Below are positions 24,571 to 33,511 of a stretch of 64,000 bases of DNA, piece by piece. The DNA comes from JAPULR01 sp965238215 (GTDB lineage Bacteria; Chloroflexota; Dehalococcoidia; Lucifugimonadales; GCA-2712585). The number at the start of each line of letters is the position of its first letter. The first letter of the stretch is position 1. The notes below the pieces were generated by a model that saw only the letters and a program-made list of their open reading frames with translations, ran no database searches and had not been told where the DNA came from. The position numbers and the translations under genes were made by a program. Where the stretch lies: NCBI GenBank assembly GCA_965238215.1, contig OZ250180.1:1426001-1490000 (forward strand), written 5' to 3'.

Positions 24571-26567
24571 TGCGCTCCCTATCTCCCACCTTGCTGGAAG
24601 CGCAGATGAATCCCCGCCGCCAACCCTATCTGGGAGTAACTGTCGACAGGCGTCTCCCTCACGTCTTCCATCCCGTGTTCACGCGACTATCGAGCACAGG
24701 CGAGACCCCCGCCCGGCACGACCTTCACCTGACTTCCGGCGGCGCCCTCATCCGGGCGCGGGTTGCGAGGTCCGGCTCCAGGCTTTACGTCCAGCGCGTC
24801 AGCAACGCCGGCCGGCACAGCGACTTCAGCCAGTGGACCTACCTGAACAGGGCCTACCCTTCCGCCGGAGTCGCTCTCTGCGGCTACGGCTCCTACGTGC
24901 TCATGGTCTACATCCACTACAGCAACGGACGGGAGCTTCGCTATCGGGAAAGCACGGACGCCGGGGCAACTTGGACAAGCGACAGGCGGCTCGTCTACCC
25001 CTCCGTGAGCGGCGTCTCCCACCTGTGCGCGGCCATGAGCCCTGCGGGAAAAGTCGGCCTCTTCTACGCCGGCTCCAACAACAACCTGTACGTGATGCAG
25101 AGGACGGGCGACAGCTGGAACACCCCTGCCTCCTGGCCCCAGTCCTCCTACGTTAGGCAGATAACCGGCATCGCCTGCGCCTACGGAACGGACTGGAACG
25201 TGGTGGTGAGCGGCGCAACTTCCACCGGATCCTCAAGGGTGTGGACCATGGTCTACGGCGACGGAACGGAAAACGCCAGGGGCTACTGGTCCAGCATCAC
25301 AAGCATCACCAGGGCGGATTCCGGCTCCAATGTGTCCTTCTCTCATCCTTATTTGGCAAAGGCCGACACCTTCCGTCTCGTCTTCAAGGAGTCCTACGCC
25401 GGCTCCGATGCCTACGGCCGCGCATTCTGGACCTTTACGCCCCAGAGCAGCTCTTTCCTGACAGCTCGATGGCGGGAGCCGGTGCCCTTCGACGCCGACC
25501 CCTACGCCGGCGTGGCCATTGCGGGCAACTCAGGGTCCCTCTGGCTCTCCACCTCCTCCCAGGTCTGGCTGGCGACCGGCCCCTCCCGTCGCACAGTGAG
25601 CGGCGATGTCTTGGAGGCCAATCTGGTTGAAAGCGCCAACGGCGGAAAAGCCACCCTGGTACTCCGAAACGACCATGGCCGGTACAAAGGCGCGAGTTTC
25701 GAAGGGACATCCCCCCTGGTGCCTGGTGCGCGGGTGCGTTTCAATCCAGGCTACGTTACGTCCAGGGGCGTGGAGCATTCCCCGGGCCCCGCCTACTGGA
25801 TTAGGGCGCTGGAACACCGCTCTGGTGGTGGAAAGGCCCATCTGGCCCTCTACCTGGAAGACGGTTGGACCCTCCTGGAGCGGTGGCGAGCCCGCTATCA
25901 GCACAACTGGATCAAGGGCTACACCTTCGTCAAGGACATCGTGGAGTTCATCCTGGCCCGGGCTGGCCTGAACCTCGAGGTTTTGAGTTCCAGCGACGTG
26001 TTCCGGCAGCAGCGTCCAGCCTTCACCATCCACCCCAACTCCACCGCCGCCGCCGCCCTGAAGCGGTTGATGTCCACGGTGCCGGACGTCCTCTTCTTTC
26101 GGAGCGGCAGCCCCGCGGTGAAACGGCTTAATCCTGCCGATGCCGCCAGCTACTTCTATGGCGCCGACCACCCCATCATCCGCGGTCAATATCTGTTCGA
26201 GGCGCAACGGTACAACCGTATCCAGACCTACGGCCTGAATACGGTGCGGGAGGCCATCGACTGGAACGCCGTAGCAATGGTGACGGACAGGCTTTTGCAG
26301 GTCTACGACATCAACCAGGAAACGTCCGCCTCCGCAATGAGTAGGAGCGACAGCCTGCTTGCCAAGGAGCGGGCCTCCACTCCGGCGGGCTTCCTGGAGG
26401 CGCCGGTAAACTGCGGCCTGGAACTCTTCGACGTGGTTAACGTCACGGACCCGCCGTCGGGGCTGAACGGCGCCAGGCGACGCGTTACCGGCCTGAATCT
26501 CAACTACCGCCGCGGACCGGACGGGCCGCCCGTCTACTCCCAAACCCTAACTCTGGCTGGTGTATGA
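24570..26567 (+). CDS. Tail hub / host-recognition protein with N-terminal sialidase-like propeller
   Basis: 665 aa from GTG 24570; the open frame upstream to 24420 merely overlaps the connector gene. Residues about 40-350 have repeated strands and a BNR-like box (RYRESTDAGATWTSD), suggesting a beta-propeller able to bind a surface glycan. From about 350 to the end the protein is different, with LVPGARVRFNPGY and YTFVKDIVEFILARAGLNLEV features that resemble baseplate hub or tail-knob proteins. The fusion of adsorption and hub functions would allow a very simple tail. Its stop is 1 base before the next ATG. Confidence 0.6.
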   Translation: MRSLSPTLLEAQMNPRRQPYLGVTVDRRLPHVFHPVFTRLSSTGETPARHDLHLTSGGALIRARVARSGSRLYVQRVSNAGRHSDFSQWTYLNRAYPSAGVALCGYGSYVLMVYIHYSNGRELRYRESTDAGATWTSDRRLVYPSVSGVSHLCAAMSPAGKVGLFYAGSNNNLYVMQRTGDSWNTPASWPQSSYVRQITGIACAYGTDWNVVVSGATSTGSSRVWTMVYGDGTENARGYWSSITSITRADSGSNVSFSHPYLAKADTFRLVFKESYAGSDAYGRAFWTFTPQSSSFLTARWREPVPFDADPYAGVAIAGNSGSLWLSTSSQVWLATGPSRRTVSGDVLEANLVESANGGKATLVLRNDHGRYKGASFEGTSPLVPGARVRFNPGYVTSRGVEHSPGPAYWIRALEHRSGGGKAHLALYLEDGWTLLERWRARYQHNWIKGYTFVKDIVEFILARAGLNLEVLSSSDVFRQQRPAFTIHPNSTAAAALKRLMSTVPDVLFFRSGSPAVKRLNPADAASYFYGADHPIIRGQYLFEAQRYNRIQTYGLNTVREAIDWNAVAMVTDRLLQVYDINQETSASAMSRSDSLLAKERASTPAGFLEAPVNCGLELFDVVNVTDPPSGLNGARRRVTGLNLNYRRGPDGPPVYSQTLTLAGV

Positions 26568-26568
26568 A

Positions 26569-26781
26569 ATGATAATCAAGAAGGGCGTAATCAAGGCGTT
26601 CAGCTCCTCCAGCTACAAGGCCACGGTCCAGATGGAGGGCAGCCTTTCCGTGTGGGTAAGTTCCATACCCGTAGCCCGCAACATCTCCTCCTCCCAGGTC
26701 CGAACAGGCCGACGCTGCGCCATCCTCTTCTTCAGCGAGGAGAACAAGAACGACGCCGTGGTGCTGGCCGTCTACACCTAA
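26569..26781 (+). CDS. Small beta-rich phage protein at the end of block C
   Basis: About 70 aa. Alternating hydrophobic strands (GVIKAF, YKATVQMEGSLSVWVSSIPVA, RRCAILFF, AVVLAVY) suggest a small beta-barrel, possibly a spike or hub accessory. ATG 26569 follows the hub stop immediately; GTG 26560 is an alternative. Ends block C, with tRNA-Leu 56 bases further on. No named family recognised. Confidence 0.5.
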   Translation: MIIKKGVIKAFSSSSYKATVQMEGSLSVWVSSIPVARNISSSQVRTGRRCAILFFSEENKNDAVVLAVYT

Positions 26782-26837
26782 TCTGCCCCGGAAAAACCCT
26801 AGTCACGCCAGCCCCATCGGCGTTACAATGCTAGCGG

Positions 26838-26923
26838 GCCGAAGTGGCGGAATGGTAGACGCGCCGGTCTCAAAAACCGGTGGGGGCAACCCCGTGTCGG
26901 TTCGAATCCGACCTTCGGCACCA
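26838..26923 (+). tRNA. tRNA-Leu (CAA anticodon)
   Basis: Class II tRNA with long variable arm: acceptor GCCGAAG pairs with CTTCGGC, anticodon stem CCGGT/ACCGG encloses CTCAAAA (anticodon CAA), T-loop GGTTCGAATCC, and CCA is encoded at 26921-26923. It adjoins phage block C; no second copy of its 3' end was found that would mark an attachment site. Confidence 0.93.
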
Positions 26924-27045
26924 CTCCGTCTTCCCCAACTTGCCCTTTGTCACGCCACAATGTATATAATACCCTGCGTAGCCTGTGGTAGAATGCGGCA
27001 ACGTTCCACCATCAACGGAAGCCATGCAATCTAGGAGGTGTGACT

Positions 27046-27675
27046 ATGGAGAGTGGAAGCCCTCCGGTGATCCACGAAGTTCGGTACCCTGAAACCCTCC
27101 ATCCGGGACTCGTGATCGCCAAGCTATTCTTGGGATGGATCTACGTAGGCATTCCCCACGGAATCATCCTGATGTTTTACGGCATTGCAAGCGGGATAGC
27201 CAGCTTGGCCGCCTTCGTTGCCATCCTCATCACCGGGCAGTATCCGGAAAACCTGTTCAACTTCAACATGGGTTTCTACCGCTGGAGCCACCGGGTGAGC
27301 GCGTACCTGAACTTCATGACGGACCAATACCCTCCCTTCACCGCGGAGCCGGTGGCCGACAGCCCCGTGGACCTGCGCGTCCAACGACTGGAGAGCTACT
27401 CCAAATCCCACGCCCTTGTGAAATTCTTCTTCGGCTTTTTCTACGCTTTCATCCCCCACGCCGTAGTCCTATTGTTCTATGCCCTGGCCGTATCCGCTAC
27501 TGCCCTTATCGCCTTCTTAGCCATCGTCTTCAAGGGCCAATATCCCATTGAACTATTCAGATTCGCCGTGGGGCTCGAACGTTGGAACCTGCGGCTGGAC
27601 GCCTATCTCTCCTTTATGACGGAGGAATATCCGCCCTTCAACAACCGGCCCGAATTCAATTCTCAAACTACCTAA
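27046..27675 (+). CDS. Membrane protein with duplicated DUF4389 domain
   Basis: About 209 aa. Two tandem copies of the same unit are obvious: each has a helix pair around GIPHGIILMFYG / FIPHAVVLLFYA, then TGQYPENLFNFNMGFYRWSHRVSAYLNFM / KGQYPIELFRFAVGLERWNLRLDAYLSFM and ends YPPF. This is the DUF4389 signature. Function unknown. ATG 27046 sits 7 bases after AGGAGG. An ABC ATPase gene follows after 44 bases. Confidence 0.85.
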   Translation: MESGSPPVIHEVRYPETLHPGLVIAKLFLGWIYVGIPHGIILMFYGIASGIASLAAFVAILITGQYPENLFNFNMGFYRWSHRVSAYLNFMTDQYPPFTAEPVADSPVDLRVQRLESYSKSHALVKFFFGFFYAFIPHAVVLLFYALAVSATALIAFLAIVFKGQYPIELFRFAVGLERWNLRLDAYLSFMTEEYPPFNNRPEFNSQTT

Positions 27676-27719
27676 ACACCCTGCCCGCCGAAACACCCTC
27701 GCTTTTGGGAGGCTGAATC

Positions 27720-28496
27720 ATGGTGATGGAAGCGACTAGTACCCAGGTGAAGAACGGCTCAGCCGTCAATGACATCATCGTCTGCCGGGACGTTCACAAG
27801 TGGTTCGGCAACTTCCACGTCCTCCGCGGCGTCACCATAACGGTGACGCGGGGCGAAAAAGTCGTCATCCTCGGACCTTCAGGCTCCGGCAAATCCACCT
27901 TCATACGCTGCATCAACCGGCTGGAAGAGCACCAGCGGGGCGACATCATAGTCGATGGCATCGAGATGACCAACGACCTGAGCAACATCGACGCTATCCG
28001 CAGCGAAGTGGGCATGGTGTTTCAGTCCTTCAACCTCTTTCCCCATCTTTCCGTGATGCAGAACATAACCCTCGCCCCCATCAAGGTTCGAAAGATGCCC
28101 CAGAGCGAGGCGGAGGGCGTAGCCAACCAGCTGCTGGAGCGGGTCGGCATACCGGAGCAGGCGTACAAGTACCCGTCGGAGCTTTCCGGCGGTCAGCAGC
28201 AGCGGGTCGCCATAGCCCGCGCCCTGGCCATGCGCCCCCGTATAATGCTCTTCGACGAGCCCACGTCGGCCCTCGATCCGGAGGTGATCAAGGAAGTTCT
28301 GGACATCATGATAGACTTGGCCCACTCCGGCATGACCATGTTGGTGGTTACCCACGAGATTGGGTTCGCCCGAGAGGTGGCCGACCGTATGGTGATGTTC
28401 GACGAGGGTGTCATAGTCGAGGAGGGCACACCCACGGAGTTCCTCGAGCACACCAAGAACGAGCGGGCCAAAGCCTTCCTCTCCCAGATTCTCTAA
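27720..28496 (+). CDS. Amino-acid-type ABC transporter ATP-binding protein (GlnQ-like)
   Basis: 258 aa ATPase of the polar amino acid uptake family. Walker A GPSGSGKST, Q-loop FQSFNLFPHLSV, signature LSGGQQQR, Walker B MLFDEPTSALD and H-loop VVTHE are all intact. GGGAGG precedes ATG 27720. Permease and substrate-binding genes are not adjacent, so it either serves a transporter encoded elsewhere or its operon has been broken. Confidence 0.9.
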   Translation: MVMEATSTQVKNGSAVNDIIVCRDVHKWFGNFHVLRGVTITVTRGEKVVILGPSGSGKSTFIRCINRLEEHQRGDIIVDGIEMTNDLSNIDAIRSEVGMVFQSFNLFPHLSVMQNITLAPIKVRKMPQSEAEGVANQLLERVGIPEQAYKYPSELSGGQQQRVAIARALAMRPRIMLFDEPTSALDPEVIKEVLDIMIDLAHSGMTMLVVTHEIGFAREVADRMVMFDEGVIVEEGTPTEFLEHTKNERAKAFLSQIL

Positions 28497-28719
28497 ACCC
28501 CTTCAACCCCTTCCCCCATCCTTCTGAGCACGGCGAAGAATGCCGCCGTGCAAGCGCCTCCCAGCTATCCCAGCTTGACAGCATTTCAGGCCCTGAGTAC
28601 ACTCGGGGCGCATCGAGCGCGGCCAGGCGCCGCCCTAGTTTGCGCATAAGCAAGGCCCCTCCCCCAAGCTCAAAAGAAGGCCCGTCGTCGTCAAGGCAGA
28701 TGACCAAAGGAGAAGATTA

Positions 28720-29178
28720 ATGGCAGAAGCGGCCCCGGACGTCGAAGCCCTCCGGCGCGACTACATAGGGCAGGAGAGCCCGCCTGAATACCTGGACGTT
28801 GAGAAGGGACACGTTCGCGCCTTTGCTGAAGCCATCGGCGACCCGAACCCTCTCTGGAGCGACGAAATAGCCGCGCGCCTTACCCGCTTCGGCGGCATCG
28901 TTGCCCCACCCACCTTCTTGAGAGCAGCCCGCACCCAGCGGCTGGAAGACCTGCCCCCGGACTTTCCCTACAAGCGACTGCTGGACGGCGGCAGCGAGTG
29001 GGAGTATTTCGAGCCCGTCCGAGTCGGCGACCGCATCACCGCCGTCAACCGCATAGTGGACATCTTCTCCCGCACCGGCAGCGTCGGCCCTATGATCTTT
29101 GTCGTCACCGAAACCACCTATACCAACCAGCTGGACCAGGTGGCCGCAACCCAGAAGAACACTTCCATCCGCTACTAG
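28720..29178 (+). CDS. FAS1-like / MaoC N-terminal hot-dog dehydratase subunit
   Basis: 152 aa. The hot-dog fold segment VRAFAEAIGDPNPLWSDE and GGIVAPPTFL match the N-terminal half of MaoC-like dehydratases. The companion gene 67 bases downstream supplies a second hot-dog domain with the hydratase site, so together they probably form a heteromeric enoyl-CoA hydratase. They open a cluster of SDR and FAH genes suited to degrading CoA-activated or aromatic acids. Confidence 0.8.
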   Translation: MAEAAPDVEALRRDYIGQESPPEYLDVEKGHVRAFAEAIGDPNPLWSDEIAARLTRFGGIVAPPTFLRAARTQRLEDLPPDFPYKRLLDGGSEWEYFEPVRVGDRITAVNRIVDIFSRTGSVGPMIFVVTETTYTNQLDQVAATQKNTSIRY

Positions 29179-29245
29179 ACGAAGAGTAGCTTGCCCACAG
29201 GAATCAGACTCAATTATCCAAAGCCGTAGCAAAAGGGAAAAAGAA

Positions 29246-29680
29246 ATGGCCGACCATCCCTACTGGGAAGACGTTGACGAGGGAGCGCAGATTACTCCCC
29301 TTGTCAAGCGCCCGACTACCCGCCAACTGGTGCGCTACGCCGGGGTTTCCGGCGACTTCTACGAGATTCACTACGACAAGGACTTCGCCAAGAGCACAGG
29401 CTTGTCCGGCGTCATCCTTCACGGCGCGTTGAAGAGCGCCTTCCTCGGGCAGATGCTGACGGACTGGATCGGCCCAAACGGGACCCTCCGCAAGCTGGGC
29501 TGCCAGTATCGGGGCATGGACGAACCGGGCATCGCCCTCACTTGCGGCGGCGTAGTCACCAAGAAGTACGACTCGGAGGGGCGGCGCTTGCTGGACTGCG
29601 ACGTCTGGGTGGAGGACGAGCAGGGCCGGCGCTTCACTCCCGGCTGGGCCACCGTCGAGCTTCCCAGCAGAGAACCCTAA
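29246..29680 (+). CDS. MaoC-like dehydratase C-terminal-type subunit
   Basis: 144 aa. Hydratase-2 motif variant YAGVSGDFYEIHYDKDFAKSTGLSGVILHG contains the catalytic D and H expected for (R)-specific hydratases (A-x-x-SGDxxxIHxD). ATG 29246 has AAGGG upstream; the longer frame overlaps the previous gene and is rejected. Partner of the preceding subunit. Confidence 0.82.
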   Translation: MADHPYWEDVDEGAQITPLVKRPTTRQLVRYAGVSGDFYEIHYDKDFAKSTGLSGVILHGALKSAFLGQMLTDWIGPNGTLRKLGCQYRGMDEPGIALTCGGVVTKKYDSEGRRLLDCDVWVEDEQGRRFTPGWATVELPSREP

Positions 29681-29730
29681 AGCGCCACTCTAGTTGACCC
29701 TACGGCCACTCCAATCGCCGCCACTATTCC

Positions 29731-29756
29731 CCGTAGGGGCGGTTCGGGAACCGCCC
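29731..29756. repeat. Dispersed hairpin repeat, family R1
   Basis: CCGTAGGGGCGGTTC-GG-GAACCGCCC: 9-bp stem GGGCGGTTC/GAACCGCCC. A nearly identical copy is at 51346-51371 and a degraded one begins at 44440. Intergenic, REP-like. Confidence 0.7.
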
Positions 29757-29856
29757 GTTCCCGTCCAAAAGGCAAAAAATAATTGCACTTTTCCCTCGTC
29801 CTTTGTATGGTAGTTAGCGGTCGTTTCATATCACGTCTGAACAAGTAGGAGAGGAT

Positions 29857-30783
29857 ATGCCGGGAGTTCTAGAAGGCAAGGTGGCAATAGTAACCGGTTC
29901 CGGCCGGGGCATCGGTCGAGGCATCGCCATGCTCATGGCCCAGGAAGGCGCTAAGGTCGTCGTCGTCGACCCCGGCGCCGAACTCGACGGCTCCGGCGGT
30001 TCCATCGCCATCGCCGACAGCGTTGTGAATGAGATACGCGCCAACGGCGGAGAGGCAGCTGCCTGCTACGAGTCCGTCGCCACAATGGAGGGCGGCGAGG
30101 CCATAGTGCAAACGGCACTCGACAGCTTCGGCAAGCTGGATATCGTGGTCACCTGCGCCGGGATCCTCAGAGACCGCATGATATTCAACATGACGGAAGA
30201 AGAGTGGGACTCGGTGATTCAGGTGCACCTCAAGGGCACATTCACCGTGGTCAAACACGCCAGCATCCTGTTCCGCCAGCAGCGGTCCGGCCGCATCATC
30301 ACCTTCAGTTCGGAGTCCGGCCTCATCGGCAACTCAGGCCAGGCCAACTACGGCGCCGCCAAGTCGGGCATCGCCGGCTTCACCAAGGTTGTGGCCCGCG
30401 ATATGGGACGATACGGCGTGACGGCTAACTCCATCGCGCCCCGGGCCAACACCCGCATGACGTCGGACATCCCCAGCGCCGCCAGCCAGATCCGGGCGGC
30501 CCAGGGCGTGGCAGCCATCGAGGGCGAGGATGACTTGGAGTCGGCCAGCCCCGACGACGTCGCGCCCTTCACCGTATTTCTCGCCAGCGACTACGCCGCC
30601 CACGTCAACGGGCAGACCTTCCTGGTCTACGGCGGCATTGTATCGCTGATGTCCCAGCCACGCCCGGAACGGTCCATCTTCAACGGCGAGGAGCGATGGT
30701 CTTTGGACCGGCTCGCCCCCCTCGCCAGAAACAACCTGACCAAGGGCATCGACAACCCCGCGCCACCGCAACCATCCCGATAA
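29857..30783 (+). CDS. Short-chain dehydrogenase/reductase, paralogue 1
   Basis: 308 aa. NAD(P) motif TGSGRGIGRGIAM near residue 13, NAG-equivalent TCAGIL, catalytic Ser in TFSSESG and Y-x3-K in YGAAKSG. The C-terminal 70 residues go beyond the classical 250-aa SDR. Its first 190 residues are almost the same as those of the gene at 31978, also in DNA, whereas the C-termini have diverged. Probably a hydroxyacyl-CoA dehydrogenase-like step in the MaoC/FAH cluster. Confidence 0.87.
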   Translation: MPGVLEGKVAIVTGSGRGIGRGIAMLMAQEGAKVVVVDPGAELDGSGGSIAIADSVVNEIRANGGEAAACYESVATMEGGEAIVQTALDSFGKLDIVVTCAGILRDRMIFNMTEEEWDSVIQVHLKGTFTVVKHASILFRQQRSGRIITFSSESGLIGNSGQANYGAAKSGIAGFTKVVARDMGRYGVTANSIAPRANTRMTSDIPSAASQIRAAQGVAAIEGEDDLESASPDDVAPFTVFLASDYAAHVNGQTFLVYGGIVSLMSQPRPERSIFNGEERWSLDRLAPLARNNLTKGIDNPAPPQPSR

Positions 30784-30940
30784 TCTAATGATACGAGCCT
30801 ACAGCTACACTAATATCAGTCCATATCCAGATCCAATTGTTGGGCGAAAAAGAGGAACCGAATAATTCAAAGGTCTGATATTTCACAAGGGGTTCAGCAC
30901 AGACCACCGATGTAGAGATAAAAAAGAGGAGTAAAAGAGA

Positions 30941-31864
30941 ATGAAACTAGCATTCTTTGACGACTTCAAACTGGGAGTTATTGGAGACGGAACCGTGGTA
31001 GACGTGAGCGACGCGGTGTCCGGCATAAGTCACACCTCCCCCCAAGACCTGATCAACCGGGTCATCGAAAACTTCGACGACCTCAGAGGGGCGTTGCAGC
31101 AGGCGGCCGACTCGGGCTCCGGCGTGCCCCTGGAACATGTGCGGCTGCGGCCCCCGCTGCCCAAGCCCGGCAACGTCGTGGCCATGGCTGTCAACTATAT
31201 GGAGGACGGCACCAGAGACGAACCGGCCCCAATAAACGCTTTCCACAAGTCGCCCAACGCCGTCATCGGCTCCGGCGACACCATGATTCTGCCCGATGTT
31301 CCCGCCACCATCTTTGAAGGCGAGGCAGAAATGGCCCTGGTCATCGGCAAACGGGCCAGCCACGTCCGACAGGAAGACGCCTTTGACTATGTGTTCGGCT
31401 ACACGAACTTCATCGACGGTTCCGCCCGTGGCTTGCCCCCCAGCGGCAACACCTTCTACCAGATGAAGTCCCGGACCACCTTCGCTCCCCTGGGCCCATG
31501 GATAGTTACCGCTGATGAGATCGATGACCCCCAGGAGTTGCCCGTAAAGCTGTGGGTCAACGGGGAACTGAAGCAGAATTTCAATACCAACGACATGGCC
31601 CACAAGATTCCCAGGATTATCGAGTGGGTGAGCTCGGTCCACGACCTGGAGCCCGGCGACGTCATCGCCACCGGCACCAACCACCGCGGCCTAAGCGCCT
31701 TCCAGGACGGCGACAGGATCGACATGAAAATAAAAGGTCTGGGAACTCTCACCTTCAGCGTTAGGGACGATCTAAAGCGCACCTGGGCCCGCACCACCCG
31801 ACTGGAAATGGCGGAGCAGGGTATAGAGGGGACCACACCCCAGATCTCCGGCAAATATGCTTAG
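30941..31864 (+). CDS. Fumarylacetoacetate hydrolase (FAH) family protein
   Basis: 307 aa. FAH-fold C-terminal domain with metal ligands in FEGEAEMALVIGK and the downstream D of GYTNFIDGSARG, and the GDVIATGTNHRG loop. Members hydrolyse or decarboxylate acylpyruvates and related ring-cleavage products. Lies between the two SDR paralogues, forming one catabolic unit. A 156-base gap before it has AGGAG ahead of ATG 30941. Confidence 0.88.
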   Translation: MKLAFFDDFKLGVIGDGTVVDVSDAVSGISHTSPQDLINRVIENFDDLRGALQQAADSGSGVPLEHVRLRPPLPKPGNVVAMAVNYMEDGTRDEPAPINAFHKSPNAVIGSGDTMILPDVPATIFEGEAEMALVIGKRASHVRQEDAFDYVFGYTNFIDGSARGLPPSGNTFYQMKSRTTFAPLGPWIVTADEIDDPQELPVKLWVNGELKQNFNTNDMAHKIPRIIEWVSSVHDLEPGDVIATGTNHRGLSAFQDGDRIDMKIKGLGTLTFSVRDDLKRTWARTTRLEMAEQGIEGTTPQISGKYA

Positions 31865-31977
31865 CCTGCCGCCGGTAGCCGGGAGTCAAGAAAGCAGGTA
31901 TTGACCCCTCGATCACAAGACTTGAAAAACAGGCAACCCATAAGGAAACTAGCAAAAGACTAAGAAAAGGGTACAAA

Positions 31978-32898
31978 ATGACAGCGCTGCTTAAAGATAA
32001 GGTGGCAATAGTAACCGGGTCCGGCCGGGGCATCGGCCGAGGCATCGCCATGCTCATGGCCCAGGAAGGCGCTAAGGTCGTCGTCGTCGACCCCGGCTCA
32101 GAGATCGACGGCTCCGGCGGGTCCATCGCCTTCGCCGACGGCGTTGTCGATGAGATACGCGCCAACGGCGGCGAGGCCACCGCCTGCTACGAGTCTGTCG
32201 CCACAATGGAGGGCGGCGAGGCTATCGTGCAAACAGCCCTGGACAGCTTCGGCAAGCTCGACATCGTCGTCACCTGCGCGGGTATCCTCCGAGACCGCAT
32301 GATATTCAACATGACGGAAGAAGAGTGGGACGCGGTGATTCAGGTACACCTGAAGGGCACCTTCACGGTGGTCAAGCACGCCAGCATCCTATTCCGCCAG
32401 CAGCGGTCGGGACGCATCATCACCTTCAGTTCCACCTCCGGCCTTATCGGCAACTCCGGCCAGGCCAACTACGGCGCCGCCAAGGACGGTATCGCCGGCC
32501 TAACGCGAGTGGCGGCCCGCGACTTGGGAAGGTACGGCGTTACGGCAAACTCCATCGCGCCAAGCGCCAGGACTCGAATGATCGGAGCGGTGCCGACCTC
32601 GGCCCGGCAGCTTCGCGCCGCCCAGGGCATCGCCGGAGCGGGCGGCGGCGCCCTCGTGGGCGATGCCGACGATGTTGCACCTTTTGTTACATGGCTGTCC
32701 TCAGACCAGTCCGCCCACGTCAACGGCCAAGTCTTCTATGTTACCAACGGCTTGGTGAGCTTGCTGAACCAGCCGGAGGCCGTCCGCACCATCAGCAAGG
32801 AGGGACGGTGGACGGTGGATGAACTGATAAAGGTGTTCCCAATAACCCTCGGCGTGGACCTGTACAACCCCGCCCCGGCGCCCCCGCCCAGCGCCTAG
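31978..32898 (+). CDS. Short-chain dehydrogenase/reductase, paralogue 2
   Basis: 306 aa SDR with the same motifs as the gene at 29857 (TGSGRGIGRG, FSSTSG, YGAAKDG). Nucleotide identity with paralogue 1 is extremely high from codon 7 to about 190, then drops sharply after the active site, suggesting recent gene conversion or duplication with C-terminal replacement. The two may accept different substrates. Confidence 0.87.
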   Translation: MTALLKDKVAIVTGSGRGIGRGIAMLMAQEGAKVVVVDPGSEIDGSGGSIAFADGVVDEIRANGGEATACYESVATMEGGEAIVQTALDSFGKLDIVVTCAGILRDRMIFNMTEEEWDAVIQVHLKGTFTVVKHASILFRQQRSGRIITFSSTSGLIGNSGQANYGAAKDGIAGLTRVAARDLGRYGVTANSIAPSARTRMIGAVPTSARQLRAAQGIAGAGGGALVGDADDVAPFVTWLSSDQSAHVNGQVFYVTNGLVSLLNQPEAVRTISKEGRWTVDELIKVFPITLGVDLYNPAPAPPPSA

Positions 32899-32923
32899 CG
32901 TCTGCCGAGGACTCCCTGCGTTC

Positions 32924-33511
32924 CTAGCTCCGCCCTGAAGGAGTCGTTGCCAGGGCGTCGCGCTCCGCCAACTTACCGTCCCGCAGCGTTTCCCACTCCT
33001 CCCGCAGCAACTCCATGTACACAAATTCCCGCTGGCTGCGCCGAACCAGCTTCACCGGCTGAAAGCCGCACTTCTCGAAGCATCGGCGCGCCCTCTTGTT
33101 CCACTTCAGCGTGTGCAGATACAGCCGGTTCAGCCCCGTTGTTGTGAAGATGTGTTCCAGCAGGGTGACCATCACGTCGAAGCCGTAGCCGCCGTTCCAG
33201 TAGCTCCGGATGCCTATCATAATGCCAATCTCCGCCGCCTTGCCGACCACGTCCACGTCGTAATACATACAGTTGCCGATGTATGCGCCGTCCAGCGTGT
33301 CTACGGAGAGAGGCTTTGCCCAGGCCAACGGGTACCGAAGCTGATCCTTGTAAAGGGTCAGGAATTCCTCGTAGCCCATGGTCAGCGGCAATGCCGCGTC
33401 CAGCTGCGAAAGCTCCGGGTCCGTGCGCCACAGATACTCGTTCCAGGCGTCCTTGATAGCCTTCTCGCGCAGCACCACCCGAGCGCCCTGAATGTGCACT
33501 CTATCCTTCAA
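32924..33511 (-). CDS. GNAT family N-acetyltransferase
   Basis: 195 aa RimJ/RimL-like acetyltransferase. The acetyl-CoA binding region EIGIMIGIRSYWNGGYGFDVMVTLLEHIF and the C-terminal LNRLYLHTLKWNKRARRCFEKCGFQ are classical. Target unknown. Its start overlaps the NUDIX gene end by 11 bases, so the two are co-transcribed. Confidence 0.87.
   Translation of the reverse strand: MKDRVHIQGARVVLREKAIKDAWNEYLWRTDPELSQLDAALPLTMGYEEFLTLYKDQLRYPLAWAKPLSVDTLDGAYIGNCMYYDVDVVGKAAEIGIMIGIRSYWNGGYGFDVMVTLLEHIFTTTGLNRLYLHTLKWNKRARRCFEKCGFQPVKLVRRSQREFVYMELLREEWETLRDGKLAERDALATTPSGRS

Noticed and set aside
26838..26923. tRNA-Leu as an attachment site for block C
   Set aside because: No repeat of its 3' end was found on the other side of the phage blocks and no integrase is present.
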